Source of the DNA: Caldithrix sp.
GTDB lineage: Bacteria; KSB1; UBA2214; DYKH01
DNA length: 15,048 nt
Reading direction: 5' to 3'
Assembly (NCBI GenBank): GCA_020722685.1
Contig: DYKH01000088.1
Location: forward strand, 7,627 to 22,674
The notes beneath the pieces are model-generated. The model was given only the letters and a program-made list of their open reading frames with translations. It was not told where the DNA came from and did no database searches. The translations under genes were made by a program, and so were the position numbers. Of the stretch, positions 14,999 through 15,048 are shown piece after piece (position 1 is the stretch's first letter; each line of letters begins with the position of its first letter).

Positions 14999-15027
14999 TT
15001 GACGATTCCCATTTTCTTTGGTATCAT
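14999..15027 (+). promoter_or_regulatory. Predicted sigma-70-type promoter reading out of the window
   Basis: TTGACG at 14999-15004 and TATCAT at 15022-15027 are separated by exactly 17 bases; each hexamer differs from consensus at one position. Transcription would start near 15034 and run past the right edge, so a plus-strand gene outside the window is expected. The rest of 14800-15048 contains no coding sequence that I recognise. Confidence 0.5.
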
Positions 15028-15048
15028 GCCTTCCACAAAAATTATTAA

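Noticed and set aside
1..15048. CRISPR array, tRNA, rRNA, riboswitch or intact insertion sequence
   Set aside because: No regularly spaced repeats, cloverleaf-type sequence, ribosomal sequence, long structured leader or paired terminal repeats with a transposase were seen anywhere in the window.

Overview
The window carries a tightly packed plus-strand cluster of sugar-phosphate and acetate-producing enzymes (1-13961). It is followed by a short, decayed accessory stretch (13962-15048). In order the cluster holds phosphoketolase (cut by the left edge), acetate kinase, a remnant of an MFS transporter, a tandem PRC-barrel protein, an alpha-glucan phosphorylase, transaldolase, a ClC-type chloride transporter with a TrkA-C-like tail, a chimeric remnant of ribulose-phosphate 3-epimerase joined to a transaldolase C-terminus, glucose-6-phosphate isomerase, a HAD phosphatase and glucose-6-phosphate dehydrogenase. 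Several junctions are translationally coupled (ATGA between glgP and tal, GTGA between the HAD gene and zwf). Most starts have a good AGGAGG-like ribosome binding site. No strong promoter is visible inside the cluster.

The metabolic logic is consistent. Storage glucan is phosphorolysed to glucose-1-phosphate. A mutase that is not in this window would give glucose-6-phosphate. Pgi and Zwf send this to fructose-6-phosphate or into the oxidative pentose phosphate branch, and transaldolase rearranges the sugar phosphates. Phosphoketolase splits xylulose-5-P and/or fructose-6-P to acetyl-phosphate, and acetate kinase turns that into acetate and ATP. The HAD protein resembles glucose-1-phosphatase-type enzymes and may act on a sugar phosphate of the same pool. 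Genes for 6-phosphogluconolactonase, 6-phosphogluconate dehydrogenase, transketolase and phosphoglucomutase are not here, and the only epimerase sequence is a broken remnant.

The organism is a bacterium of medium GC content. The short-type glucan phosphorylase, the GHGTD-type ClC protein and the AbrB-like antitoxin style would fit Chloroflexota (Anaerolineae-like). This is an impression from family resemblance, not a demonstrated placement.

After zwf there is a strong hairpin (likely transcription end), a small palindrome, an SRPBCC-family gene broken by one frameshift, a short minus-strand AbrB/SpoVT-type antitoxin-like gene with its own promoter, and a terminal region without a recognisable gene but with an inverted repeat and a good outward-facing promoter. 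I saw no rRNA, tRNA or CRISPR array, and no intact mobile element. The most informative oddities are the rpe-tal chimera, the MFS remnant, and the ClC protein with altered selectivity and proton-pathway residues.
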